A stretch of 46,541 bases of DNA from Bacteroidales bacterium. Its GTDB lineage: Bacteria > Bacteroidota > Bacteroidia > Bacteroidales > Bacteroidaceae. Shown here in pieces: positions 37,831 to 46,257 of the stretch (position 1 is its first letter; every line of letters begins with the position of its first letter). Made by a program: the position numbers and the translations under genes. The notes under the pieces are model-generated. The model searched no databases, was not told the origin of the DNA, and saw only the letters and a program-made list of their open reading frames with translations. Where the stretch lies: assembly GCA_029227175.1 (NCBI GenBank), contig JAQXZK010000014.1, positions 1 to 46,541 of the forward strand. The letters run 5' to 3'.

Positions 37831-39570
37831 TTACATCTTATTCAAAGCGGTCTTGGCTGTGTTCACCATTTCGGTGGCCGTTGTCTTCAGCAGGTTCTTG
37901 TCATCGAATGGTTCCAAAATCTCGTCCAGCTTCTTCAGTCCGGCCTTGTTGCCTTTCTGGGTAAATTCCTCGCGCAGAATGCGTACTTTCTCATACTGCT
38001 GTATACCTTCTTTCAGGCGCTCGAAGCGGATGCTGGTGCGGTTGTCCGGATAGATAAGATAAGTATCTCCTGAGGTCCATGACCTGAAACGTGTGTCGTG
38101 TAGCGGATTCTTTGTCCAGCTATTCAGTGCCCAGCGCAGATAGCCGTCGAGTGCAAAGCTGGCACTGTGCCATGCCAGCCATTCGGCTTCGGCCGGTTGA
38201 CTGATGGTAAACGTGTTGGGCAAAGTTTCTGCACAGCAGGTATAGAATGTCGTTGTCTTTCCGGCCGCCTTACGTTTGGCCAATACATCGGCCGGATAGC
38301 GTTCGTGTAACGTGATGCAGTAGTCGTCGAGGTCGGACAGTTCGTCGTGGTATGAGCCAGCCAGAGCAATCTTGAAATTCGGGTCGGCTTTGCGAATCAC
38401 TTCCATCGTGAGGAGCATATCCTTCATCTTGCGCTCGTCCATGGCAATGTAGGTGATGTCAAACCATCCTTTTTCCTTCAGGTGTTGGGCAAACGACTGC
38501 AGCATGTTGCCCCAGAGGTCTGCGTATGCTGCTTCACCGGGAGCGGTCTTGATTTCGACGAAGCTGTCGGTGGCCTGGTCGAGGTATCTGAAGGAGAGGC
38601 GCCAGGGAACCATTGAGTAGCAACTGATTTGCTTATTAATACCGAGTCCGAGCATCATTTCCACCCAGCGGTCGAAGGCCGTGTAGTCATACATCCACGT
38701 GCCGTCAGCTTTCTTAATCCAGGTAATCATGCTCATGAAAGCATCTTCGGTCTGTCCGTTCCAGGGCTTGTGCATGATACTGGTCGTGATGGTTTTTCCT
38801 CCGGCATCGGCATACATTTTCATCATCGGTCGGAGAATCTCCATGTGTTCGTCGCTGAACGGCTGCACATGATGGTATCTGGCCGATGCGTAGGGATTCT
38901 GCCACAAATCGAGGTGGAACTTCCAGTCTTTGGGAGCGGGCAATGTGTGGTTTTTCACATTCACTGCCAGCTTCAGGCTCTTGATGATTTTATCGCCGTC
39001 CTTAATCAGGACAAAGCCGGAATATAGTCCTGCCTTGGCTTCTGCCGGAATTTGGATAGAGAGCCATACGGGGCGGGTTGATCGTGCCTCGACAGCCATG
39101 CTGGTAAGGAGATGATCAATAGGGTCGGCCACCAGGATTGAATCGTGCTCGGAAGCGATGCGACTGCCGCACTGGTTATTTCCCGGGAGTAGTTCGTCGC
39201 AGATGATATACCTGACGAAGGCGGTGCGGATGCAATCGTCTAAACTTCCCTTGTCGCCCTTCAGCGAACTCACTTCAACGTTCAGATTCTTGATTGGTGC
39301 CGGGGCAGAGACGACAGCCTGTGCACTGACACATTCGCCTTTCCACGCCTGTAACGTGAGGGAGCCCGTGATACCGTTCAGTGCCACCGGCTTCTCTTTG
39401 GCATATCTCACGTCGGTTGACCCCCATCCGGCGATGGTTGTCTTCACTCCGATCCACGCCTCGCTCGGGGTTGCTGCCGGGTTAGCCGGTTCTGTGTAGT
39501 CTGTTTGCGACTGGGCAAAAAGCGAAATACTTCCTGCCAATAATGCAATTGAAAGTAGTGTTTTTCTCAT
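37831..39570 (-). CDS. Secreted DUF4091 / GH123-like glycosidase
   Basis: 579 aa. Signal peptide about 1-19 (ending SLFAQ). N-terminal beta-sandwich region (about 40-210, LQAWKGECVSAQAVV), then a TIM-barrel-like domain with DITYIAMDERKMKDML. The adjacent Asp378-Glu379 pair matches the catalytic pair of GH123 N-acetyl-beta-galactosaminidases, which use substrate-assisted catalysis. The C-terminal part (DGYLRWALNSW, FRSWTSGDTYLIYP, SIRFERLKEGIQQYE) is the DUF4091 hallmark. I infer action on terminal beta-GalNAc, compatible with the sulfatase and GH2 genes downstream. Own -7 box TATCTTTG at 39608-39601. Confidence 0.88.
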   Translation of the reverse strand: MRKTLLSIALLAGSISLFAQSQTDYTEPANPAATPSEAWIGVKTTIAGWGSTDVRYAKEKPVALNGITGSLTLQAWKGECVSAQAVVSAPAPIKNLNVEVSSLKGDKGSLDDCIRTAFVRYIICDELLPGNNQCGSRIASEHDSILVADPIDHLLTSMAVEARSTRPVWLSIQIPAEAKAGLYSGFVLIKDGDKIIKSLKLAVNVKNHTLPAPKDWKFHLDLWQNPYASARYHHVQPFSDEHMEILRPMMKMYADAGGKTITTSIMHKPWNGQTEDAFMSMITWIKKADGTWMYDYTAFDRWVEMMLGLGINKQISCYSMVPWRLSFRYLDQATDSFVEIKTAPGEAAYADLWGNMLQSFAQHLKEKGWFDITYIAMDERKMKDMLLTMEVIRKADPNFKIALAGSYHDELSDLDDYCITLHERYPADVLAKRKAAGKTTTFYTCCAETLPNTFTISQPAEAEWLAWHSASFALDGYLRWALNSWTKNPLHDTRFRSWTSGDTYLIYPDNRTSIRFERLKEGIQQYEKVRILREEFTQKGNKAGLKKLDEILEPFDDKNLLKTTATEMVNTAKTALNKM

Positions 39571-39600
39571 GATACATTGATTTATATGAAACTATGTTTG

Positions 39601-39608
39601 CAAAGATA
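39601..39608 (-). promoter_or_regulatory. -7 box of the GH123-like gene
   Basis: TATCTTTG on the minus strand is an exact consensus match. A TTG lies 20 nt upstream. The leader would be about 27 nt. Confidence 0.5.
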
Positions 39609-39670
39609 GTGCAAACCGAGAGCAGAAACAACAAACTTGTTTGATTGTTATGCCGAGGTGCAGCCGGGAA

Positions 39671-40846
39671 TTACAGTTCTGTTGCTTTCAGTTGAGCCAC
39701 TTTGAGTTCAAAATCGCGTTCTGATTCCAACATATTCTTATACATCTCGTGTCCCCAGAAGGCTTCCTGAAAATAATCGATGGCGTTGATTGCTCCGGCC
39801 TCGAATGATTTCTTCAGTGGCCCCAGTATGTCGTATTGCTTGAATCCCTCGGAGAGGTTGTTCATGTTTCGCTGCAGCTCTGTCGCTTCGCTGAAGAGCA
39901 TGCGTAGTGAGGTAGCCACTTCTTCTCGGATGCTTGTCTGTCTGATTTGTGCTGCCGACAATCTTTTTTTGGCAACCCTGACATTGTGGAACCCGCTCCA
40001 GATAGGCATGGAGAATCCCAGTGTGAGGCCTTGATAGCCGTCCACTTTCTCCTTCTCGCTCATGTATCCCACCTGAATGCTTGGTATCCATTCATGTTGC
40101 ACCACGCGCAGAGCCTTGTGGTTTACGCCCACTTCGCTTTGGGCCATCTGCACCGAGAGATGTTGCTCCATATTGGTGGCCAGCCAAGACTCGAAGTCGA
40201 TGGGGAGTGGGGTATGGACGTAAGAGTTGTCGGCCAGCGTGACGTCGTTGCCTCCGTTGAGCCGTTTGAGTTCGGCCATCAGATTGTTACGGTTGGTTAT
40301 TGCCTGCCGGAGTTCATTCTCAAAGGCAATGCAGCTCTGGTTCATTCTGTTGTACTCGAGTATTGTTGCTTCTCCCTCTTCGTACAACTTCTTCACCTTT
40401 GCTGCCGTCTCCTTGAAATGGCGCACGTCCCTGTTAAGATGGTCAATGAGCGCATTGTAATACACCACCTCTATGCACAGCTGCTTGGCATAGAGCAATA
40501 TGTTCTGACGCTCGTTGAGGAAACGGAGTTGTGCGTTCTGTTGTCTGAGTTTGCTGAGTTTATGTTTATGGACATACACGGTCGGGAAGGCGAATGATTG
40601 TGAGACACTGAGGTCAATGCGTATTCCGTTATCATCGTTCCCCCACAGATAGTTGATGCCGAACTCCGGACTTTCGAGCGTGTTGTCGGCTTTGGCCTCA
40701 CTCTTCTCCGCTTCGGCCTCTTCGTGTGCGGCTCTCAGTTGAAGACTGTGTTGTTCAATGCTTTGCAGGATGTGTTTGAAATCTTGGGCATGGGTATGGG
40801 TATATGGGGCTAAAAGTATGAGCCCGAAGATGATGAACTGTTTCAT
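39671..40846 (-). CDS. Outer-membrane efflux protein (TolC/CusC-like)
   Basis: 391 aa with the ATG at 40846 (MKQFIIFGLILLAPYTHTHAQ), which overlaps the RND pump stop as ATGA; the frame upstream to 40876 is the pump's own end. Signal peptide about 1-21. The rest is long coiled-coil helices with the two-fold repeat of TolC-type proteins (LRAAHEEAEAEKSEAKADNT; ALRVVQHEWIPSIQVGYMSE). No lipobox is seen, unlike CusC. Last gene of the metal efflux operon; forms the outer channel for the RND pump. Confidence 0.9.
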   Translation of the reverse strand: MKQFIIFGLILLAPYTHTHAQDFKHILQSIEQHSLQLRAAHEEAEAEKSEAKADNTLESPEFGINYLWGNDDNGIRIDLSVSQSFAFPTVYVHKHKLSKLRQQNAQLRFLNERQNILLYAKQLCIEVVYYNALIDHLNRDVRHFKETAAKVKKLYEEGEATILEYNRMNQSCIAFENELRQAITNRNNLMAELKRLNGGNDVTLADNSYVHTPLPIDFESWLATNMEQHLSVQMAQSEVGVNHKALRVVQHEWIPSIQVGYMSEKEKVDGYQGLTLGFSMPIWSGFHNVRVAKKRLSAAQIRQTSIREEVATSLRMLFSEATELQRNMNNLSEGFKQYDILGPLKKSFEAGAINAIDYFQEAFWGHEMYKNMLESERDFELKVAQLKATEL

Positions 40847-43800
40847 GCTTTTCTTGACTTTTGTGTTACATGCCATTCATAAATGGCCGGCATGATAAAT
40901 ATATTTAGGATGGTTGAGGTGAGCAGTCCGCCCAACACAACGATAGCCATCGGACTCTGAATCTCGTTCCCGGCCTTGTCGCTATTCAGTATTAGCGGAA
41001 TGAGGGCGAGGGCAGAGGTGAGGGCCGTCATGAAGATAGGATTCAGTCGGTCTTTTGAACCTTCGAGAATGACTTCCTTCAGCGTCTTGTTCTCGTCGAC
41101 CTGCAGATGCTGGTATTTTGAGATGAGCAGGATTCCGTTGCGGGTGGCGATGCCGAAGAGTGTGATGAAGCCGATGATGCTCGGAATACACACCACCCAG
41201 GAGCTGATTGCAATGCCCAGTACACCACCAATCAAAGCCAGTGGAAGTCCAGCCATGACAATGGCCGAAAGAGAGAAACTTCTGAACTCGGCATATAATA
41301 AAAGGTATATGACGAGTAAAGCAATGAAGGTGGTCAGCAACAAGATGCGTGACGCATTGCGGGCACTCTCAAACTGTCCGCCATATTCCACGCGATAACC
41401 TTCGGGCAAGGTGATTTCCGACTCAATCGTTTGCCGGATGTCGTTCACCACACTGCCCACGTCGCGCCCCGATACATTGGCGGCCAACACGAGCTTGCGT
41501 TGTACGTTTTCCCTGGAAATATTGTTCGGACCACTTGTCGAAACAATTTCACATACTTCCTCCAGCGGAATTTTCCGGCCGTTGCCCGTATCAATCAAAG
41601 CTTTGCGCACTCCGTCAATGCTACCGGTGTAGGTGGGAGAGAGTTTCAGTACCAGGTCGAACGACCGCTGGCCCTCGTAGATGTCGCCAAGCTTTTCGCC
41701 ACTGAATCCCAGTGAGATGAACTCGTTGAACTCCTGCATGGTGATGCCGTAACGTGCCAGTGCCAAACGGTTGGGACGGATGTGCAGTTGGGGTGTTTCG
41801 GTTTGCTGGTCAATATTGATGTCTACCAGTCCGTCAATGCCCTCAATGGCGTTCTTGATGCGATTGCCTATGATGAACATCTCGCTCAGGTTGGTGCCGA
41901 AAAGCTTGATGGCGATGCTGGCACGTGTGCCTGAAAGCATGTGGTCGATGCGGTGGCCGAGTGGCTGACCGACGATGGTTGCCACACCGGGAACGTTGGA
42001 CAGATGACTGCGTACATCGTTCATGATTTCTTCCTTACTTCGTTTAGAAGGCTTGAACGTCACGTCAATCTCGGCCGAATTGGTGGTTTGAGAGTGTTCG
42101 TCGAGTTCGCCACGACCTGTCCGTCGGGTTGTCACTTCAATCTCGGGCACTTTGAGTAATTCCGTTTCCAGACAATTACCTAAGTGGTCGCTTTCGTAGA
42201 GCGATACACCGGGTTTTGACACGGCCGAGATGGTCAGCGACCCTTCGTTAAAGTCCGGGAGGAAGCTGGAACCGAAGGTGAAGAACATCAGGAGGGCTGC
42301 GAGGAGTAGTCCGCCGGTAGCCATGACAACGCTTTTCTTGCGTGTAAGTACCCATTCCAATGCATGCCCATACCATTTTTGCAGGTATGCCGTAATGCGG
42401 TTCTCCTTCTCTTGTCGGGAGAGATATTTCTCGTTGGTGAGCAACTCCTTACAGAAGAGTGGTGTAATGGTCATGGCGACAATGAGCGACATGAAAAGCG
42501 AGATGATATAAGCAATTCCAAGCGGTTTCAGCATGCGGCCTTCCATACCGGTGAGGAAGAACATCGGGATAAAGGCCACAATCACGATGAAGGTGGCGTT
42601 GAGAATGGAGGAGCGAATCTCCTTCGATGCTTCGAAGACTATTTGAAAGGGGTTCTTGCGCTCCGATTGGGGCAGGAGGTAATTCTGCCTCAGCCGTTTG
42701 TATACATTCTCCACGTCGATAATCGCGTCGTCGACCAAGCTGCCGATGGCAATACACATACCGCCCAATGTCATGGTGTTGATGTCCATGCCGAAGGCCC
42801 AGAGAACGATGAGGGTACCCAATAGAGACAACGGACTGGCCACCACCGAGATGAGGGTAGTACGGAAAGAACCCAAGAAGAGAAAGAGGACGATGATGAC
42901 GAAGATGGCTCCTTCAAGCAAGGCCCTGCCGACATTGGATACCGATGCCTGGATGAAGTCAGCCTGTCGGAATATTTTGGTGTTCAGCACCACGTCTTCG
43001 GGTAATGACTGACGGATACTCTCCAGGTTCTCTTCGATTTTTTCCGTCACCTCCAAGGTGTTGATGTTCGGTTGTTTGGTGATGGAGATGACAATGGCCG
43101 GTCGGGCATTCATGGAACCTGTACCCATCTTGGTCGCACTGCCTATGGTGACACGTGCAACGTCACCGACCGTAATAGGCAGTGACTGTCCGTTTTCGTT
43201 GATGCGCGACTTCACCAGTGTGCGACTCAACTCCTCGAGGTCGTTTGTGCGGCCTATTCCGCGCAAGGCATATTCGTTGCCGTTCTCGCGGATGACGCTT
43301 CCCTCGGTGTTCTGGCTCATGCTGCTGACAGCATTGCTCAACTCGTCCATTGTCACGTCATAGGCGTCCATCAGTAACGGGTCGGCCAGTACCTGATATT
43401 GCTTGTAGTCGCCACCGATGATGGTAACCTGTGAGACTCCGCCTGTAGCGAGAATGGCCGGCTTGATGACCCAGTCGGCCAGTGAGCGCAGTTCCATCAT
43501 TGAGGTGGGACGACGGTCTGGCTTTACCCGGGTGCTGTCTGTCTGTAATCCGATGAAGAGAATTTCACCCATGACACTGGATTGCGGGGCCATTTGGGGA
43601 GTGATTCCGTCGGGTAATTCTTCGGTAAGTGCAACCATTTTCTCACTGATAATCTGTCGGGCGCGGAATACATCCATGCCCCAGTCAAATTCCACCCATA
43701 CGAATGAAGTGCCGTAACCAGATGTAGAACGGACGCGACGCACGTTGGTGGCACCGTTTACGGCTGTTTCGATGGGGAAGGTAACCAGACGTTCCACTTC

Positions 43801-43977
43801 CTCGGATGCCATGCCTTGGCAGTCGGTCATGATGACAACCGTGGGGGCGGTAAGGTCGGGGAATACGTCGATGTCCATGTTTTCAGCGGAATAGAAGCCG
43901 CCGAAAATCAAGCATATCACACCGGCAATGATAAACAGCCGGTTGTTAATCGAAAAGCGAATGATATTGTCTATCAT
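40843..43977 (-). CDS. Heavy-metal RND efflux pump (CusA/CzcA family)
   Basis: 1044 aa, twelve predicted membrane helices and two large periplasmic loops. NMDIDVFPDLTAPTV after the first helix is the metal-RND (HME) opening. The helix-4 proton-relay stretch reads GGMCIAIGSLVDDAIIDVENV, closer to the CusA form (IAIGxMVD) than to the CzcA form (DFGxxVDGA). HRIDHMLSGTRASIAIKLFG is the porter-domain signature. Metal choice (Cu/Ag versus Zn/Co/Cd) is not decided: I could not map the CusA Met triad confidently. The adaptor gene lies 15 nt upstream and the outer-membrane factor overlaps by 4 nt. Confidence 0.93.
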   Translation of the reverse strand: MIDNIIRFSINNRLFIIAGVICLIFGGFYSAENMDIDVFPDLTAPTVVIMTDCQGMASEEVERLVTFPIETAVNGATNVRRVRSTSGYGTSFVWVEFDWGMDVFRARQIISEKMVALTEELPDGITPQMAPQSSVMGEILFIGLQTDSTRVKPDRRPTSMMELRSLADWVIKPAILATGGVSQVTIIGGDYKQYQVLADPLLMDAYDVTMDELSNAVSSMSQNTEGSVIRENGNEYALRGIGRTNDLEELSRTLVKSRINENGQSLPITVGDVARVTIGSATKMGTGSMNARPAIVISITKQPNINTLEVTEKIEENLESIRQSLPEDVVLNTKIFRQADFIQASVSNVGRALLEGAIFVIIVLFLFLGSFRTTLISVVASPLSLLGTLIVLWAFGMDINTMTLGGMCIAIGSLVDDAIIDVENVYKRLRQNYLLPQSERKNPFQIVFEASKEIRSSILNATFIVIVAFIPMFFLTGMEGRMLKPLGIAYIISLFMSLIVAMTITPLFCKELLTNEKYLSRQEKENRITAYLQKWYGHALEWVLTRKKSVVMATGGLLLAALLMFFTFGSSFLPDFNEGSLTISAVSKPGVSLYESDHLGNCLETELLKVPEIEVTTRRTGRGELDEHSQTTNSAEIDVTFKPSKRSKEEIMNDVRSHLSNVPGVATIVGQPLGHRIDHMLSGTRASIAIKLFGTNLSEMFIIGNRIKNAIEGIDGLVDINIDQQTETPQLHIRPNRLALARYGITMQEFNEFISLGFSGEKLGDIYEGQRSFDLVLKLSPTYTGSIDGVRKALIDTGNGRKIPLEEVCEIVSTSGPNNISRENVQRKLVLAANVSGRDVGSVVNDIRQTIESEITLPEGYRVEYGGQFESARNASRILLLTTFIALLVIYLLLYAEFRSFSLSAIVMAGLPLALIGGVLGIAISSWVVCIPSIIGFITLFGIATRNGILLISKYQHLQVDENKTLKEVILEGSKDRLNPIFMTALTSALALIPLILNSDKAGNEIQSPMAIVVLGGLLTSTILNIFIMPAIYEWHVTQKSRKA

Positions 43978-43992
43978 AATGCACCCTCATCG

Positions 43993-45543
43993 TTAATGGT
44001 TATGTCCGGAATGTGGGTCAACACTGCCCGAAGCCATCTGTAGTTTTACGATGACGGAGCCTTTGGCCACCACTCTCTCTCCTTCGCGAAGACCGTTCTT
44101 GATGACGGTTTTCAGCCCGTCTGTTTCGCCGATGATGACTTCTCGCTTTTCAAAAATCTCAGGTGTGAGTTGTACAAAGACGAAATAATTGCCCATTTCT
44201 TCGACGAGGGAGTTGTTGGGAACGGTGAGGGCTTGCTCGGACGAAACGGTCTTCAGATACATTTCAACGAATGTCCCAGGCAGAAAATCACTGAGATTAT
44301 TGATTTCAAAGGTCACCGGAATAAGGGGAGCGACGCTCTCGGTCTGCCGGCCGTAACTCTTTATTCGTCCGCCTACTTCTTCCAGTGTGTAGACACTTTT
44401 GTCGTTGGGCTTCCTGATTGTAGCAGACTTTACGTTAGCCAGATAGTCGAACTGGCTGGCAGGCACTTCGGCCTTAAGTTGAAGCGTCCGGTTCTGGGTA
44501 ATGACGGCAATGGCTTGTCCGGCCTCGACGTATTGCCCGTTGGTGACATATAGTTGCTTGATGAATCCCGTTCGGGGAGCTTTTACTTGCTGGCTTCCTT
44601 TGCTGAAGTTCTGCTGCATGTTCCGGTAAGCTGCTTCGGCTCCTTCGTAGACTGCCTTGGAGCTGTTCAACTGTGAGACGGTGACTAACTTCTCGCTGAA
44701 GAGCTTCCGGTTCAGTTCGTAATCACTCTTGGCGCGTTCGTATTCGGCCACCACATTTGCGTACTGTACGGCGATATTGTCGTCAGACATTCCGGCACCT
44801 TCAATGCGGCAGATGGTCTGTCCGTTGCCGATGCTGCTTCCTTCGGTAAGGCGGTTCCCGGTCAGGGTTACGATGCCGGATGTTTGGGCACTTACCGTTA
44901 CTTCGTCTCCGACGGATGGGAGAATCTGTGCCATCGTGCGGATGGATTGTCCGAATGCCTCTTGACCGACGGCTATGGTCGAGAAGTCGATGACCCAACT
45001 CTGGTTCTTGGAGAAGTGGGCAGCGTTGCTGTTGTTGATGGCGTGTGCATCGAGATAGGCATGTGCCTCGTGTTCGTCGTCAAAGATTGTCAGGTCATCT
45101 ACCTGCAGGAAACTGTTGCCTTGCTTCGTCTTTACAGTGACTTGCAGGACCGCTTTTCCTGCCGCGGTCGGAGTTCCTGAGAGGTGATAGACGCCTGTTG
45201 TCGGAGTCGCCTCTGCATGCAAGGCGAATGTCTTGCCTCCAATGGTCAGTGATGCTTCTACCGTTGCCTGCTGTATGGGTTTGAAATTGTCGAGAGCCGT
45301 GAGGAATGTCTCGAACAGACACTTCTCGCCCACCTCGAGTGGGTGATAGAGCGCGTATAGTTCGATGGATTCATTGTATGCACAGAGCGCGAGCTCTCCT
45401 TCGCTTTCGTGATTGTGCCCTTCGTGGCTTTCCTGCTCATGGCTGTGTCCCTCGTGATTGTGTCCTTCGTGATGAGAGCCACATCCACAGATGAGTGCTG
45501 CTGCAAGGATGCATACAGCATGAATGATGTATGATTTTTTCAT
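43993..45543 (-). CDS. Periplasmic adaptor of metal RND pump with His-rich N terminus (CusB/CzcB-like)
   Basis: 516 aa lipoprotein: hydrophobic leader with lipobox-like LICGC, lipidation at Cys21, followed at once by HHEGHNHEGHSHEQESHEGH, a dense metal-binding stretch. Next comes a beta domain of about 120 residues (about 45-165) not found in minimal adaptors, then the membrane-fusion core: barrel-sandwich (GDEVTVSAQTSGIVT and APRTGFIKQLYVTNGQYVEAG), alpha-hairpin (about 265-320) and beta-barrel. The C terminus ends DPHSGHNH, a second His patch. Carries metal to the pump and bridges to the outer channel. Second gene of the operon. Confidence 0.92.
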   Translation of the reverse strand: MKKSYIIHAVCILAAALICGCGSHHEGHNHEGHSHEQESHEGHNHESEGELALCAYNESIELYALYHPLEVGEKCLFETFLTALDNFKPIQQATVEASLTIGGKTFALHAEATPTTGVYHLSGTPTAAGKAVLQVTVKTKQGNSFLQVDDLTIFDDEHEAHAYLDAHAINNSNAAHFSKNQSWVIDFSTIAVGQEAFGQSIRTMAQILPSVGDEVTVSAQTSGIVTLTGNRLTEGSSIGNGQTICRIEGAGMSDDNIAVQYANVVAEYERAKSDYELNRKLFSEKLVTVSQLNSSKAVYEGAEAAYRNMQQNFSKGSQQVKAPRTGFIKQLYVTNGQYVEAGQAIAVITQNRTLQLKAEVPASQFDYLANVKSATIRKPNDKSVYTLEEVGGRIKSYGRQTESVAPLIPVTFEINNLSDFLPGTFVEMYLKTVSSEQALTVPNNSLVEEMGNYFVFVQLTPEIFEKREVIIGETDGLKTVIKNGLREGERVVAKGSVIVKLQMASGSVDPHSGHNH

Positions 45544-45611
45544 TGCTTGCTTGTTTCCTTTTATCGTTGGTATATAGTTGTGGATTGAAACGGAGTCGTA
45601 ACTCCATCTAA

Positions 45612-45638
45612 CCCAAATCTAAGGCGGACTGATTTGGG
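45612..45638 (-). promoter_or_regulatory. Intercistronic hairpin in the metal efflux operon
   Basis: CCCAAATC (45612-45619) and GATTTGGG (45631-45638) form an 8-bp stem with an 11-nt loop directly after the first gene's stop. No T run follows, so it is not a standard terminator. A second small hairpin (GGAGT/ACTCC, about 45592-45605) lies next to it. It could set the ratio of the first protein to the pump by stabilising or processing the mRNA. Confidence 0.4.
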
Positions 45639-45639
45639 C

Positions 45640-46059
45640 TTATGCTATATGCCGGCCGAAAGGAGGCGCTCGCAACGAGAGGTCGGAAAGATAGGGAGTA
45701 AGGTCTCGGAATGTGTTCCGGGGAATAAAGTCGTGCTCTGTGACGTTATGCTTCAGGATATGGCGAGTGGCAGTGTAAAGAAATTCTATCTCCGGAGTGA
45801 ATAGCGGAGCCGGTGTCTCAATATGTTCTTTGACGTTGGCCTTCGCCGCCACGACTGTCAGTATCTCCTTAAAGAAACACAGTTCGTTGTCGCAACCTTG
45901 GTGGCTGGAGATGGGACATTCGTCGCTGTCGTGTTCGCATTTTTCAAAAGGATTCGTAAAAATGACCCTATCCCCATGGTGATGGTGTGGCACCGTGGCG
46001 TCACCCAAAACAATCAGGCAGATAAGTCCTAAGCAGCATTTTATGACGAATCTTCTCAT
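45640..46059 (-). CDS. Small secreted His/Cys-rich protein (DUF6769-like)
   Basis: 139 aa. The N terminus (MRRFVIKCCLGLICLIVLGDA) is a signal peptide. The mature part starts with VPHHHHGDR, then CEHDSDECPISSHQGCDNELCFF, a run of Cys, His and Asp that looks made for metal ions. The rest is less distinctive, ending in SLRAPPFGRHIA. It resembles small Bacteroidetes proteins grouped as DUF6769 (from memory). It is the first gene of the efflux operon, so a periplasmic metal carrier or sensor is the natural inference; nothing in the sequence proves it. The -7 box ends 4 nt before the ATG, implying a leaderless transcript. Confidence 0.78.
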   Translation of the reverse strand: MRRFVIKCCLGLICLIVLGDATVPHHHHGDRVIFTNPFEKCEHDSDECPISSHQGCDNELCFFKEILTVVAAKANVKEHIETPAPLFTPEIEFLYTATRHILKHNVTEHDFIPRNTFRDLTPYLSDLSLRAPPFGRHIA

Positions 46060-46063
46060 GCCA

Positions 46064-46095
46064 CAAAGGTAGAAAAAAGCGAATAATATACCAAA
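46064..46095 (-). promoter_or_regulatory. Metal efflux operon promoter
   Basis: TTTG (46095-46092), 20 nt, TACCTTTG (46071-46064) on the minus strand: an exact consensus pair. The expected transcript start (46060 plus or minus 1) coincides with the ATG at 46059, so the mRNA would be leaderless. I see no obvious metal-regulator operator. Confidence 0.75.
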
Positions 46096-46257
46096 TCAAT
46101 GTTTTATTTTTCTTGTGCGATGTGGCTATTGCCGTTCCTCTTGTGGCGAACGATTTTATGCCGTAACATGTGTGAGTGTGCAGTGAAAGCTGAAACTGGG
46201 GAAATGGGTGCAAGGCGCATTTCCATCTCAGTGAAAAGGCCGTTTTTCATGGTGACG

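Noticed and set aside
42364..42825. Plus-strand ORFs of up to 153 codons antisense to the RND pump
   Set aside because: They mirror the strong codon pattern of the pump gene, and their translations have no recognisable features.
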